Origin: UBA6623 sp965226435 | GTDB lineage: Bacteria > Acidobacteriota > Terriglobia > Bryobacterales > UBA6623 | NCBI GenBank assembly: GCA_965226435.1 | Contig: CBDDCY010000007.1 | Coordinates: forward strand, 310,001-374,000 | Reading direction: 5' to 3' | Length of the DNA stretch: 64,000 nucleotides | Shown: positions 54,868 through 64,000 of the stretch, piece by piece | Numbering within the stretch: position 1 is the stretch's first letter | Layout of the letters: the number at the start of each line of letters is the position of its first letter | Made by a program: the position numbers and the translations under genes | Notes under the pieces: generated by a model | The model's input: the letters and a program-made list of their open reading frames with translations, nothing else | What the model was told of the DNA's origin: nothing | Database searches by the model: none

Positions 54868-56067
54868 TTAGAGCGCAATGAAAAAGAAGTCCGGCTCCAA
54901 GCCCCAATAGACCTGCGCAACTGTGCCGAAGCGGCTTTCAGTCACATAGGCGTGATGCCGCAAGACCTCGATATCCCGTGCGGCCCGCTCGAGCGGATTG
55001 CCTTTTCTGATGGAACTCGTCCCGGCTACGGATGCGGCGAGGTTGACGCTCTCCGCGATCATGTGCATCGCTTGAGTTGCCGCCAGAAAGAGGTCGGCCT
55101 TGTCGTCCGTTGAAGCAGTCCCACCGGACTGAACTTTCGACCAGACGGTTTCCATGGAAGTCTCTAACAGGGCGTAGGCGGCTCGATAGAGTCCGAGTGC
55201 CCTGCCGTAATTGATCTGCGCGATCGAACGCTCCCGAAGCTTTGAGGAGGCCGAAAAAGGTGTCTTGTTCCGTGCCAGGTCGGATACCCAGTCGAGAGCC
55301 GCTCTCAGTGCGCCCAGCGCCGTTACAGGCGCGGTGTGCACCAACATGCTTAGCGGCAAGCGGTAGAGATCACCGCTGCAATACCTGTTTACGCACGGCT
55401 CCGACAACGACGCCATGGGAAACGCCATGCATTGCGGGACAAAGACGTCCTTCATGATGACGTCGTCGCTCCCCGTGCCGCGCATGCCGAGGACGTCCCA
55501 ATTGTCGATGATCCGTGCCTCTTTCATCGGACAGAAGAGCGCGAAAACCTCCGGCTCGGCATCAGCGGCGCGTGTTTCCTCTTCGATCTGCCCTAGCGTC
55601 ATGCACCATTCAGCGTGGCGACAACCGCTATTGAAACCCGCCTTTCCCGAAAACAGATAGCCCCCCTCAACGGGAACCGCCTTGCCCACCGCATTGAATG
55701 TGCCGCAACCCAGATTATTCGGATCCGCGCCGTACATCGTTTCGTAACCCTCTTCGGGCAAATAAGAGGCGATGTAAGCGATGCCATTGGCTACCATCAT
55801 TTCCCAGCCGACGGCGGCATCAATCCTGGACGCCCGTTCCGCAATGCGGAAATAGGTCAGAGGATCAACCTCGAGGCCGCCCAGCGACCGCGGCAAATAG
55901 AGCCGCAAAAGGTCGGTCTCTTTCAGGGCCTCAATGACGGGATCGCTCAGCCGCAGGTTTTCTTCCGCCGCGTCGCGATGCTTTTCGATGATCGGCTTGA
56001 TCTCTTCCAACCTGCTCAGCAGAGTCTCGGTGGTTACGGGGGCTTCGATCGCTGCCGGCAATGCCAT
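54868..56067 (-). CDS. Acyl-CoA dehydrogenase family / group D flavin monooxygenase-like protein
   Basis: The 399-residue protein has the acyl-CoA dehydrogenase fold with the N-terminal helical domain (LRLYLPRSLGGLEVDPLTYFRIAERA), the middle beta domain (GYLFSGKAGFNSGCRHAEWC, GMRGTGSDDVIMKDVFVP) and the C-terminal helices (SIRKGNPLERAARDIEVLRHHAYV). Proteins of this length with this GTGSD segment and no catalytic Glu in the usual place resemble HsaA/HpaB-like flavin hydroxylases. It is divergent from the winged-helix TPR gene. Substrate unknown. Confidence 0.8.
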   Translation of the reverse strand: MALPAAIEAPVTTETLLSRLEEIKPIIEKHRDAAEENLRLSDPVIEALKETDLLRLYLPRSLGGLEVDPLTYFRIAERASRIDAAVGWEMMVANGIAYIASYLPEEGYETMYGADPNNLGCGTFNAVGKAVPVEGGYLFSGKAGFNSGCRHAEWCMTLGQIEEETRAADAEPEVFALFCPMKEARIIDNWDVLGMRGTGSDDVIMKDVFVPQCMAFPMASLSEPCVNRYCSGDLYRLPLSMLVHTAPVTALGALRAALDWVSDLARNKTPFSASSKLRERSIAQINYGRALGLYRAAYALLETSMETVWSKVQSGGTASTDDKADLFLAATQAMHMIAESVNLAASVAGTSSIRKGNPLERAARDIEVLRHHAYVTESRFGTVAQVYWGLEPDFFFIAL

Positions 56068-56194
56068 GATTTCTATCTCCCTTGAACGGATGGGGGCCGT
56101 AGCAGAAGTCTAGAACAGCTATTGGGCGATGGGAAGTGACATGGGGTGACATTTGGCGCGGCTTCGCGAACGTGGCGGTTCTTGCACGCCGGCG

Positions 56195-56200
56195 TATACT
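56195..56200 (+). promoter_or_regulatory. -10-like box TATACT, 9 nt before the start codon
   Basis: TATACT in GGCGTATACTAGG ends 9 nt before the ATG at 56210. Confidence 0.45.
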
Positions 56201-56209
56201 AGGAACACC

Positions 56210-57607
56210 ATGGCGGAACGCACCGCTACCGGCACCGTTAGCAGCGCTGAAATTAGGGAACAACTCGAGAAGATTCTCGCGGGGCAAACTTTCGCTCGCG
56301 CCGTGCGATTGAGCCGACTCTTGCGGTATTTGGTGGGGCATTCCATCGGGAACGACGCGGAATTCATCAAGGAATATACGCTCGGCGTTGAAGTTTTCGA
56401 CCGTGGTGAGTCATTCGACCCGCGCAGCGACACCATCGTGAGGGTACAAGCCCGCAGGCTGCGGGCTCGCTTGGCTCGTTACTACGAAACAGAAGGACGC
56501 GGCGACCGCTGCGTGATCGAAGTCCCCAAGGGCGGGTATCAGCCTGAGTTCCATCTTCGCGAGCCGCTGCCCGAGCCGCCCCTGCCGTCGAAACGGCGCG
56601 GCGACCCCGAAGTGTATCGGTTGGTCCTCGAGGGACGGGTCCTGGTAAACCAAGCGACGCCCAACAAGCTGTTGCAGGCCGTCCGGCTGTTTCAAAAGGC
56701 GATTGCTCTCGACCCGCGTCACGCCCCGGCGCACTCCGAGCTGGCGCACGCCCACGCGCAGCTTTCGAGCCTGCACTGCGCCCCGCGCGAAGCCATGCCC
56801 AAGGCCCGCGAATCGGCCCTGCGCGCGCTGGAACTCGATGACTCGCTCGACCAAGCCTACGCCGTGCTCGGAATGGTTCGGCTTTACTATGTCTGGGATC
56901 GTCACGGAGCTCGCCAAGCCGTCCGCCTGGCGATCGAGCGAAACCCGCGCAGCAACCACGCTTACCGCCTGCTGGCCGCTACATTCAACTCTGAGTGCCG
57001 GACTTCCCAGGCGAGAGAAGCTATCCGTCACGCCCAAGATCTTGCTCCGCTTGATGCCCCCACGACCTTCGAAGCCCAAGTCACCGAGATAACCGCTCGC
57101 GACTACGACGCCGCCATTGCGCAGGGGGAGCAAACGCTACGGATTGCACCGGATTTCACCCCGGCCCGATGCCTAATGGGCATGGCCTACATCCTCAACG
57201 GCAGCGCGAGCCGGGGCATCGAGGAACTCCGCGCGGCGGCGGACCAGGACTGGAGCCCCTGGCCCGTGCTGTTTCTGCAGAACGGCTACGCGCTCGTCGG
57301 CCGGACCGACGATGCGCTGAAGCTGATGCCCGAGCTCGAGCAGGGCGTCGGCCACGACTACGTTTGCGCCTACGAGATCGCCCAGGGCTATTCGGTGCTC
57401 GAAGATCTCGACCAGGCCTTTGCATGGTTTTCGAAAGCCGTCGAGCAGCGCTCCGACTGCATGGTCTGGGTGGAGGCCGAGCCCTGGCTCGATTGCATTC
57501 GAGACGACCCACGCTACCCCAAGCTGATGGATTCGAGCGGGCTGACCTCGCCGCCGGAAGCCGGCACTCCACGGCAACCCACCCCCGACGGCGTTCACGC
57601 CGCGTGA
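56210..57607 (+). CDS. Winged-helix TPR protein
   Basis: The 465-residue protein has an N-terminal OmpR-type winged-helix-like region (RLLRYLVGHSIGNDAEFIKEYTLGVEVFDRGESFDPRSDTIVRVQARRLR), a linker, and then tetratricopeptide repeats (ALDPRHAPAHSELAHAHAQL, LELDDSLDQAYAVLGMVRL, WFSKAVEQRSDCMVW). This architecture is common in Acidobacteriota transcription factors, often with a C-terminal kinase or cyclase domain that is absent here. It is divergent from the acyl-CoA dehydrogenase-like gene and may control it. There is no transmembrane segment. Confidence 0.82.
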   Translation: MAERTATGTVSSAEIREQLEKILAGQTFARAVRLSRLLRYLVGHSIGNDAEFIKEYTLGVEVFDRGESFDPRSDTIVRVQARRLRARLARYYETEGRGDRCVIEVPKGGYQPEFHLREPLPEPPLPSKRRGDPEVYRLVLEGRVLVNQATPNKLLQAVRLFQKAIALDPRHAPAHSELAHAHAQLSSLHCAPREAMPKARESALRALELDDSLDQAYAVLGMVRLYYVWDRHGARQAVRLAIERNPRSNHAYRLLAATFNSECRTSQAREAIRHAQDLAPLDAPTTFEAQVTEITARDYDAAIAQGEQTLRIAPDFTPARCLMGMAYILNGSASRGIEELRAAADQDWSPWPVLFLQNGYALVGRTDDALKLMPELEQGVGHDYVCAYEIAQGYSVLEDLDQAFAWFSKAVEQRSDCMVWVEAEPWLDCIRDDPRYPKLMDSSGLTSPPEAGTPRQPTPDGVHAA

Positions 57608-57746
57608 CCGCCCTACGAACAGGACACACACGAGGGCTTTGTCAGGCGATCGCCCGCATTTCCGGGCCGGACGATGGGCTGTCGCTTTACACTAGAGGAA
57701 CGGTTGAGCGGGGCTTCAGGCCCAACCCGCGTCGCTGATTTATTCC

Positions 57747-60191
57747 ATGCCCGAAAAGAAATACGATCCGCAACAAATCGAACCCAAGTGGCAACAGATT
57801 TGGGAAGCCTCCGACATCTACCGCGGCGACAAGGACCTCTCGCGGCCGAAATACTACGTCCTCGAGATGCTTCCGTACCCGAGCGGGTCGCTGCACATCG
57901 GGCACATTCGCAACTACTCGATCGGCGATGCGCTGGCTCGCTATAAATGGATGCGCGGTTTTCGCGTGCTGCATCCGATGGGCTGGGATTCCTTCGGGCT
58001 TCCGACCGAAAACGCCGCCATCAAGAACAACCGCGAGCCCGGTGAATGGACGCGCTCGAACATCGCGCACATGAAGCAGCAGCACGCGCGCTTCGGTTTC
58101 AGTTACGACTGGGAGACGGAGATCTCGAGTTGCGAGCCGGAATACTACCGCTGGAACCAGTGGTTTTTTCTCAAGATGTACGAGCGCGGGTTGGCGTACC
58201 GCAAACAGGCGCAGGTGAACTGGTGTCCCGAGTGCGCAACGGTGTTGGCGAACGAGCAGGTCGTCGACGGCTGCTGCTGGCGCCACGAAGATACGCCGGT
58301 CGAGCAGCGTTCGATCGAGCAATGGTTTTGGAAAACGACGGCTTACGCGCAGCAGTTGCTCGACGACCTGGCGGAACTCGAAGGCGGCTGGCCCGAGCGC
58401 GTGATGACCATGCAGCGCCACTGGATCGGGCGCTCCGAAGGCACGCACATTGATTTTCGCTTGGAAGACGACGGGACGAAGATCCGCGTTTTCACGACGC
58501 GGGTCGACACGATTTACGGCGCGACTTGCGCGATCCTCGCGCCCGAACATCCGCTGATCGATCAGTTCGGTTTGCGTGAGAAGGCCGACGAGATGATTCG
58601 CAAGCGGGCGGCGCTAAACCCCGACGACCTCGAAAAGGAAGGCTTCTTCACCGAGCACTACGCGGTCAATCCTTATAGCGAGGAGAAGGTCCCGCTTTGG
58701 GTCGGCAATTTCGTGTTGATGGAATACGGCGCGGGGGCCATTATGGCCGTACCGGCGCACGACCAACGCGACTTTGAGTTCTGCAAGAAATACGGCATCG
58801 CGATTCGTCCCGTGATTCGTCCCGCCGACGGCGAGTTGGCCGATGCCGAGACGATGGAAGAGGCTTTCGTGGAGTACGGCGTGGTCGAGGATTCCGGCCC
58901 CTTCAACGGGATCACGACCGAGCAAGCCAAGGTCACGATGACGGCCTGGGGCGCCGAGCGCGGTTTCGCCGAGGGGGCTGTGACCTATCGCCTCAAAGAC
59001 TGGGGCATTTCGCGGCAGCGTTACTGGGGCACGCCGATTCCGATGATCCACTGCCCCTCGTGCGGCGTCGTTCCCGTTCCCGAGCAGGATTTGCCGGTGT
59101 TGTTGCCGTTGAACGTGAAGCTGACCGGCGCGGGGAGTTCGCCGTTGCTGGGAGTTGCCGAATTCGTCAACGTGGCTTGCCCGAAGTGCGGCGGCGCGGC
59201 GCGCCGGGAGTGCGACACGATGGATACCTTCGTCGACTCCTCCTGGTATTTCTATCGTTACTGCGACCCGCGCAACGACCAAGCGCCCTACGACCCGAAG
59301 AAAGTCGCGGCTTGGTTTCCGATCGACCAATACATCGGTGGCGTCGAGCACGCCGTGCTGCATTTGATCTATGCGCGGTTCTTCACCAAGGTGATGCGCG
59401 ACTTGGGGCTGATTACTTGGAACGAGCCGACCAAGCGCCTTTTCACCCAAGGGATGGTGATTCGCGACGGGGCCAAGATGTCGAAGAATAAGGGCAACGT
59501 GGTTTCGCCCGACGTCGCGGTCGACAAGTACGGGGCGGACACGGTGAGGATGTTCGCGCTGTTCGCCGCGCCCCCGGAAAAGGACGTCGACTGGCAAGAT
59601 GCGGGTGTTGAGGGCATGTCGCGGTTCTTGAGCCGCGTCTATCGTTTTGTCACGCGGCACGCGGACAACCTCGGCGTCGAAGGGAAGGAGTCCTCGAATG
59701 ATGCCGACAAGGCGGTGCTTCGGAAACTGCATCAGACGATTCGCAAAGTGACGAGTGACTTCGAGACGCGCTGGCATTTCAACACGTCGTTGGCCGCTGT
59801 CATGGAGCTGACGAACGAACTCTACGCCCGTGAAGAAGACTTGTCGCCCACCGTATTGGCGGAGGTGTTGCCGAAGCTGGTCTTGTTGCTGGCGCCGTTT
59901 GCGCCCTACATGGCCGAGGAGTTGTGGGCGGAGTTGGGCCGCGAGGCCCCGGTGATGCACGCCGCGTGGCCGGAGTTTGATCCCGAGCTTGCCGCCGAAG
60001 AGGTGGTCGAAATCATCGTGCAGGTGAACGGCAAGTTGCGCTCGCGCGTGGCGGTGGCCGAGGGTACCGGCAAGGATGAGATCGAGGCCTCGGCCAAGAC
60101 CGACCCGAAAGTGGCGTCCCATTTCGAAGGCAAGACGATTCGCAAGGTTATCGTGGTGCCGGGGAAATTGGTTAACTTCGTGGTGAGCTGA
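57747..60191 (+). CDS. leuS: Leucyl-tRNA synthetase
   Basis: LeuS charges tRNA-Leu with leucine. The 814-residue protein has the class I HIGH motif (LHIGHIRNY, residues 49-57), the KMSKN form of KMSKS near residue 577, the CP1 editing domain (TTRVDTIYGATCAILAPEHP, MAVPAHDQRDFEF) and zinc-like cysteines in WCPECATVLANEQVVDGCCWRH. The C-terminal anticodon and leucine-specific domain is complete (VQVNGKLRSRVAV). The ATG has no good ribosome site. A small lipoprotein gene follows with 11 nt between. Confidence 0.98.
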   Translation: MPEKKYDPQQIEPKWQQIWEASDIYRGDKDLSRPKYYVLEMLPYPSGSLHIGHIRNYSIGDALARYKWMRGFRVLHPMGWDSFGLPTENAAIKNNREPGEWTRSNIAHMKQQHARFGFSYDWETEISSCEPEYYRWNQWFFLKMYERGLAYRKQAQVNWCPECATVLANEQVVDGCCWRHEDTPVEQRSIEQWFWKTTAYAQQLLDDLAELEGGWPERVMTMQRHWIGRSEGTHIDFRLEDDGTKIRVFTTRVDTIYGATCAILAPEHPLIDQFGLREKADEMIRKRAALNPDDLEKEGFFTEHYAVNPYSEEKVPLWVGNFVLMEYGAGAIMAVPAHDQRDFEFCKKYGIAIRPVIRPADGELADAETMEEAFVEYGVVEDSGPFNGITTEQAKVTMTAWGAERGFAEGAVTYRLKDWGISRQRYWGTPIPMIHCPSCGVVPVPEQDLPVLLPLNVKLTGAGSSPLLGVAEFVNVACPKCGGAARRECDTMDTFVDSSWYFYRYCDPRNDQAPYDPKKVAAWFPIDQYIGGVEHAVLHLIYARFFTKVMRDLGLITWNEPTKRLFTQGMVIRDGAKMSKNKGNVVSPDVAVDKYGADTVRMFALFAAPPEKDVDWQDAGVEGMSRFLSRVYRFVTRHADNLGVEGKESSNDADKAVLRKLHQTIRKVTSDFETRWHFNTSLAAVMELTNELYAREEDLSPTVLAEVLPKLVLLLAPFAPYMAEELWAELGREAPVMHAAWPEFDPELAAEEVVEIIVQVNGKLRSRVAVAEGTGKDEIEASAKTDPKVASHFEGKTIRKVIVVPGKLVNFVVS

Positions 60192-60202
60192 CAGGAGAGA
60201 TG

Positions 60203-60679
60203 ATGCCGATTCCGCATAGCGCAAGAAACCTCGTTGCAACCTCTTTACTGGTCCTGCTTTCCGCGTGCGCTTCTTCGCCCGACGAAGAGGCCGCCCGCCG
60301 CACGGAACTCGAAAACAAGTTCCAAGAGTCGATGACGGGCGTCGCCCTGGAAGGCCACTTCACATTGAAAGGGAGAGAGGGCGTTCACCCGGAATATTAC
60401 GAGATCGAAGAGATCACGAACATGCCGGGGGACGACTATTGGCTGATTCACGCTCGAATCAAATACGGCGATCACGATGTGACCGTGCCTGTGCCGGTGA
60501 GAATCCTATGGGCCGACGACACCCCGGTCATCACTTTGACCGAGGCGACGATCCCGGGGCTGGGCACCTTCACGGCGCGGGTGCTGTTCCATGACGGCCA
60601 ATATGTGGGGACATGGAGCAGCGGCGACCACGGCGGGCAGCAGTTTGGGCGTATTGTGTCGCGCGGCGGTGGGGAATGA
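60203..60679 (+). CDS. Small lipoprotein, unknown
   Basis: The roughly 158-residue product has a lipoprotein signal ending in the lipobox LLSAC, then a mature part of about 135 residues rich in beta structure (GVALEGHFTLKGREGVHPEYYEIEEI, YWLIHARIKYGDHDVTVPVPVRILWADD). The family is not recognised. AGGAG lies 5 nt before ATG 60203; an ATG directly before it is possible. It is probably co-transcribed with leuS but functionally unrelated. Confidence 0.65.
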   Translation: MPIPHSARNLVATSLLVLLSACASSPDEEAARRTELENKFQESMTGVALEGHFTLKGREGVHPEYYEIEEITNMPGDDYWLIHARIKYGDHDVTVPVPVRILWADDTPVITLTEATIPGLGTFTARVLFHDGQYVGTWSSGDHGGQQFGRIVSRGGGE

Positions 60680-60854
60680 CCCGGAAATCGTTCGCCGCCA
60701 CACTCTCAAGAGCGTAGTGAGGGCGGCTGCTCGCTGATCGAGAAGCCGACTCCGCCGCGAGGTCAAGCGCGCCAGCACTCAAGACCGGATCCGGCCCCAA
60801 TGGGGCATGTTGGCGGCAGGGCGGATCGATCCTTTGGTCGACGGTGCTCTCTTC

Positions 60855-62006
60855 TCACGGTGCCTCGGGGCTCGGCGACGAATGCTCGGCCGAGGTTTCG
60901 ATTACTTCGAAGGATTGCGTTTGCGGATTGTGATGAAAGAAGATCAGCTCGGCGGGGTCGCCGGGGGTTAGGAAACCTTGGCGGGCTTCTAGATTCATGG
61001 CGCGGGCGGGGTTGACGGTGGCGGTCTTGAGAGCCTCGGGCAACGAGAGGCCGGTGAAGCGCATGAGGTTTTCGAGCGCGCGGTCCATGCGAAGGGCGGA
61101 ACCGGCCAGGCGTCCCGACTCGGGTAGGCGGACGCTGCCGTCTTCACTCAGTTTCAATTCAACATGGCCCAGCCGGTAAATGCCGGGCGCGCAGCCGGCG
61201 GGGGCGACGGCATCGGTGACGAGGATTGATTTCTCGGGTGTCTTGGCGCGCACGGCAACTTTCACGAAAGAGGGCGGCAGGTGGATGCCATCCACGATGA
61301 AGCCGGCGTAGAGTTCATCGCACGCCATCTGCTCGATGATGTAGTTGGGGTGGCGGCGGATCATGGCGTGCGCGCCGTTACCGAGATGAGTGCTCATCGT
61401 CGCGCCGGCGGCAACGGCGTCGCGGATTTCCTTGGGTTCGGCGCCGGTGTGACCGAGCGAGACGACCACACCCTTTTCCGCCAGGTATTCAGTCAGATTG
61501 AGTGCGCCTTCGACCTCGGGCGCAAGGGTCAAGAGGCGGATTTGCCCCTCGGCGGCCTGCTGGAATTCCTCGAATTCCTCGATCGAGGCGGCTCGCGCGT
61601 GCTCGGCCGGATGCGCGCCGCGGGGCCCGTCGTGGGGTGAGATAAAGGGGCCTTCGACGTGAAAGCCGGCGATCGAGGCGCGGTTGGGGAGCTCGCGCTT
61701 GGCCCGCGCGAGATTAGCGAGTGCGCCGCGGATATTGGCGTTCGAACCGGTGATGACGGTGGGGTAGAGACGGGTGACGCCGGTCGCGCGTTGGACGTCG
61801 ATCGATCGGCCGATTTCGTCGATCGGCGTCTCGGGCGAGTTGTAATCGACGCCGGCGAAGCCGTTGACCTGCAAATCGATAAGGCCGGGCGCGACCCAAA
61901 GACCGGCCGGATCGTCATCGGAGGGGGTGACGGTTTCGATGCGGCCGGCGGCGATATGAAGAGCGATGGGGCGGCCCGTGACAGGCGACAGTGCGTGGTA
62001 GTCCAT
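60855..62006 (-). CDS. nagA: N-acetylglucosamine-6-phosphate deacetylase
   Basis: NagA removes acetate from GlcNAc-6-phosphate in amino-sugar recycling. The 383-residue amidohydrolase has VAPGLIDLQVNGFAGVDYNSPE near residue 40, the metal-binding GFHVEGPFISPHDGPRGAHP, LGHTGAEPKEI, THLGNGAHAM, and the catalytic Asp in LVTDAVAPAGCAPG. The start at ATG 62006 gives a normal length; a longer upstream frame adds unrelated sequence. It is divergent from the DUF368 gene. No nagB or nag transporter gene is adjacent, though a ROK kinase is about 10 kb away. Confidence 0.93.
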   Translation of the reverse strand: MDYHALSPVTGRPIALHIAAGRIETVTPSDDDPAGLWVAPGLIDLQVNGFAGVDYNSPETPIDEIGRSIDVQRATGVTRLYPTVITGSNANIRGALANLARAKRELPNRASIAGFHVEGPFISPHDGPRGAHPAEHARAASIEEFEEFQQAAEGQIRLLTLAPEVEGALNLTEYLAEKGVVVSLGHTGAEPKEIRDAVAAGATMSTHLGNGAHAMIRRHPNYIIEQMACDELYAGFIVDGIHLPPSFVKVAVRAKTPEKSILVTDAVAPAGCAPGIYRLGHVELKLSEDGSVRLPESGRLAGSALRMDRALENLMRFTGLSLPEALKTATVNPARAMNLEARQGFLTPGDPAELIFFHHNPQTQSFEVIETSAEHSSPSPEAP

Positions 62007-62121
62007 GGTAGATTGAGGGGCTTGCCGCAGGGCTAGTTTCCCATACTTCCGAGGTCTCGACAAGCGGCTTCGCGACGACTGATCGCGACCGAGCCGGACG
62101 CGACTCCACACCAAACCGGCG

Positions 62122-63126
62122 ATGCTCGAAACCACGCAACTGTTACGAGGAGTTCTGGGCGGCGTGTTGATGGGGTTGGCGAACCTGGTGCCCGGCATTT
62201 CGGGCGGGACGATGCTGTTGGCGGCGGGTGTGTATCCGCAATTTATCGGCGGCATTGCCGAGGTGACGACGTTGCGTTTTCGGGTGAAGACCTTGTCGTT
62301 GCTCGCGGCGGTGGGCGGCGCGGCACTGGTCGCGATCATCGCTCTGGCCGGGGTGGTGAAGGGACTGGTGATCGATCACCGTTGGGTGATGTTCAGTCTG
62401 TTTATCGGGCTGACGCTGGGAGGCGTCCCGGTCGTATGGCGGCTGTTACGGCCGGCGACGACGGCTGCCGCGGCGGGCTGCGCGGGCGGCGTGGCGCTGA
62501 TGGCGTTGATGGCGTTGATGCAGCCAGGGGCGGCGGCAACGGGTGCCGGCGAGCGGGCTTACTTGATGCTGTTTCTGGCCGGCGTCGGCGGTGCTTCGGC
62601 GATGATCTTACCGGGCATTTCGGGCGGTTATATCTTATTGATTTTGGGGCAGTATCTAACGATTTTGGGAGCCGTTGCCGATACGAAGACGGCGTTGACG
62701 GCCGCGGGCGGTCCCCAGTGGGATCAGTTGACCAAGGCTTTGCATGTCTTCGTGCCGGTGGGCCTGGGAATCGTTGTCGGCGTGGTCGTGATCAGCAATC
62801 TGGTCAAAGTCTTGCTGGAACGTTTTCAGAAACCGACGCTGGGCCTGCTGCTCGGATTGTTACTGGGGGCGGTTTTGGGATTGTGGCCGTTTCAGCAGGG
62901 TGTCGCACCGGTGCCGGGGGACGTGATCAAGGGGCGTGTGATGACGGCGGAGGCGATCGCGACACTTGACCCGAAGGATTTCCCGTTGGAGAGCTTCACG
63001 CCAAGCGGCGGGCAGTGGGCCGCGGCGGCGGGATTGATCATGGGTGGCTTTCTGCTGACACAAGCGGTGGCGTTTGTGGGCGGAGGGGGAAGACCGGCGG
63101 AGGCCGCGGCGGAGGTCGAGCGATAA
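62122..63126 (+). CDS. DUF368 membrane protein (PopT-like polyprenyl-phosphate transporter)
   Basis: The 334-residue protein has about eight or nine membrane helices and the two inverted family motifs: LVPGISGGTMLLAAGVYPQF near residue 23 and MILPGISGGYILLILGQY near residue 160. DUF368 proteins (PopT family) recycle undecaprenyl phosphate across the inner membrane for cell-wall and glycan synthesis. It ends 18 nt before the exchanger gene. Its use in this organism would link to the glycan cassette at 14178-16868, but they are far apart. Confidence 0.9.
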   Translation: MLETTQLLRGVLGGVLMGLANLVPGISGGTMLLAAGVYPQFIGGIAEVTTLRFRVKTLSLLAAVGGAALVAIIALAGVVKGLVIDHRWVMFSLFIGLTLGGVPVVWRLLRPATTAAAAGCAGGVALMALMALMQPGAAATGAGERAYLMLFLAGVGGASAMILPGISGGYILLILGQYLTILGAVADTKTALTAAGGPQWDQLTKALHVFVPVGLGIVVGVVVISNLVKVLLERFQKPTLGLLLGLLLGAVLGLWPFQQGVAPVPGDVIKGRVMTAEAIATLDPKDFPLESFTPSGGQWAAAAGLIMGGFLLTQAVAFVGGGGRPAEAAAEVER

Positions 63127-63144
63127 AGCCCGTGTAATTTGGCT

Positions 63145-64000
63145 ATGGAAGGGGCTCTGCATCACTTTGTTTCCGATCTGCACGGCGGTTTACTGACGCT
63201 GGTAATCCTTGTGAGCCTGGCGGTGCTGGGCAAGGCGGCGGACTGGCTGGTGGATGAAGCCGTCACGCTGTCGGAGCGTTCGGGTATTCCGACGGTGGTA
63301 ATCGGGGCGACGATTGTGAGCCTCGGGACGACCGCTCCGGAAGCCGCTGTTTCGGTGTTCGCCGCGCTGCAGGGCAGCCCGGGATTGGCTCTGGGGAACG
63401 CGGTCGGCTCGATCATCTGCGACACGGGTTTGATCTTGGGGTTGGCGTGTATCTTGGCGCCGTTGCGGCTCGACCGCGCGATCGTCAATCGGCAAGGGTG
63501 GATCCAATTGGGAGCCGCAGTGGCGCTGGTTGCGGGGTGTTTTCCCTGGAGTAACGCCGGGCGGGTGTTCGCGGAAGGCGGGCGGCTGCCGCAATGGGTG
63601 GGCATCGTATTTCTTGTCGCGCTGGCGGTCTATATGGTGCTGTCGATCCGCTGGGCGCGCACGGGGGCGGCGACGGTGTCCGAAGAAGAGACGGACAGCG
63701 AAGCCAGCCCGATGGCCTTTGTGATCTTGAAGCTGGCCGGCTCGCTGGCGTTGGTTGTGCTGGCGGCGCAGGTTTTGATTCCGTCGGTGCAGGAGGCGGC
63801 GACGCGGATTGAAATTCCGGAAAGCATTATCGCGGCGACGCTGGTGGCTTTCGGGACCTCGTTGCCGGAATTGGTCACGGCCGTGACGGCGGCGCGGCGA
63901 GGCCACGGCGAATTGGCGGTGGGCAATGTGGTGGGCGCGGACATTCTCAACGTGCTGTTTGTCGCCGGGGCCTCGGCGGCCGTGACGCCAGCGGGTCTGA
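63145..64000 (+). CDS. CaCA family Na+/Ca2+ exchanger, 3' partial
   Basis: The frame runs to the right edge without a stop. It shows the two alpha repeats of cation/calcium exchangers: GATIVSLGTTAPEAAVSV with GNAVGSIICDTG in the first half and AATLVAFGTSLPELVTAV with GNVVGADILN in the second. Helices on both sides and an acidic cytoplasmic loop (EEETDSEASP) fit the K+-dependent or bacterial YrbG-like class. About 285 residues are visible, so little of the C-terminus should be missing. The ATG is preceded by no strong ribosome site; it is 18 nt after the DUF368 gene. Confidence 0.88.
   Translation, partial: MEGALHHFVSDLHGGLLTLVILVSLAVLGKAADWLVDEAVTLSERSGIPTVVIGATIVSLGTTAPEAAVSVFAALQGSPGLALGNAVGSIICDTGLILGLACILAPLRLDRAIVNRQGWIQLGAAVALVAGCFPWSNAGRVFAEGGRLPQWVGIVFLVALAVYMVLSIRWARTGAATVSEEETDSEASPMAFVILKLAGSLALVVLAAQVLIPSVQEAATRIEIPESIIAATLVAFGTSLPELVTAVTAARRGHGELAVGNVVGADILNVLFVAGASAAVTPAGL

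Noticed and set aside
58614..60239. 541-residue open frame on the minus strand opposite leuS
   Set aside because: It lies entirely within the leuS coding region, is Arg/His-rich without a known fold, and is the usual shadow of a GC-rich gene.

Overview
The window is 64 kb of high-GC bacterial chromosome from what looks like an uncultured diderm. The mix of a Tat-exported DUF1501 protein, a PhoD-like phosphatase, an SMP-30 protein, PQQ-type propellers, a multiheme cytochrome c, a Gfo/Idh/MocA oxidoreductase, a winged-helix TPR regulator and abundant intergenic palindromic repeats fits Acidobacteriota best, with Planctomycetes or another PVC-like lineage as alternatives. No rRNA or tRNA gene was seen, so the assignment is only an inference.

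Layout: 2-1761 holds two HEAT-repeat proteins. 2108-6505 (minus) is a purine block purQ-purL-purF without purS. 6794-11466 carries an exported gluconolactonase-like protein, an ABC-2 exporter followed by a DUF420 protein (a set resembling cytochrome oxidase maturation genes), and a PfkB kinase frameshifted at a G7 tract. 11484-14138 holds a HAD phosphatase and RNase J. 14178-16868 (minus) is a surface-glycan cassette: a glycosyltransferase fused to a phosphoglycosyl transferase, followed by a PglD-like acetyltransferase. 17165-19013 is a decaying accessory stretch: an SUMF1-like protein without catalytic cysteines, a cupredoxin/carboxypeptidase-regulatory protein lacking a signal peptide, and a TPR fragment. 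19350-29486 holds a PpiD/SurA-like chaperone, a LuxR-type response regulator, an aminotransferase, an oxidoreductase, a seven-heme cytochrome, a sugar dehydrogenase, a NicO-like transporter and a PQQ-like propeller.

29609-32135 is a nested transposon. An IS256-family element (about 1.41 kb without the insert, 9-bp target duplication with one mismatch) has been hit in the 3' end of its transposase by an IS630-family element (1093 bp, TA duplication). The IS630 transposase is split at an A6 run, consistent with -1 frameshifting. 32212-43540 contains a seven-repeat FG-GAP propeller, a YkgJ protein, a sugar-binding lipoprotein, a HemL-like aminotransferase, DUF1501, two small unknown genes, and a one-carbon cluster (homocysteine methyltransferase-like, 109-aa unknown, MtaA-like). 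43618-54133 is mostly housekeeping: rsmE, ruvA, ruvB, a deoxynucleoside kinase, a CPBP protease, a peroxiredoxin, a ROK kinase, a PhoD-like phosphatase and proC. 54523-64000 ends with a zinc-ribbon protein, an acyl-CoA dehydrogenase-like flavoprotein divergent from a winged-helix TPR protein, leuS, a lipoprotein, nagA, a DUF368 transporter and a truncated Na+/Ca2+ exchanger.

Two genome-wide signals stand out. First, a roughly 100-bp intergenic element with three successive hairpins occurs five times, and one copy shows compensatory changes in its long stem. Second, four genes have a -10-like box ending 6-9 nt before the start codon with little or no Shine-Dalgarno sequence, which suggests leaderless or near-leaderless mRNAs.
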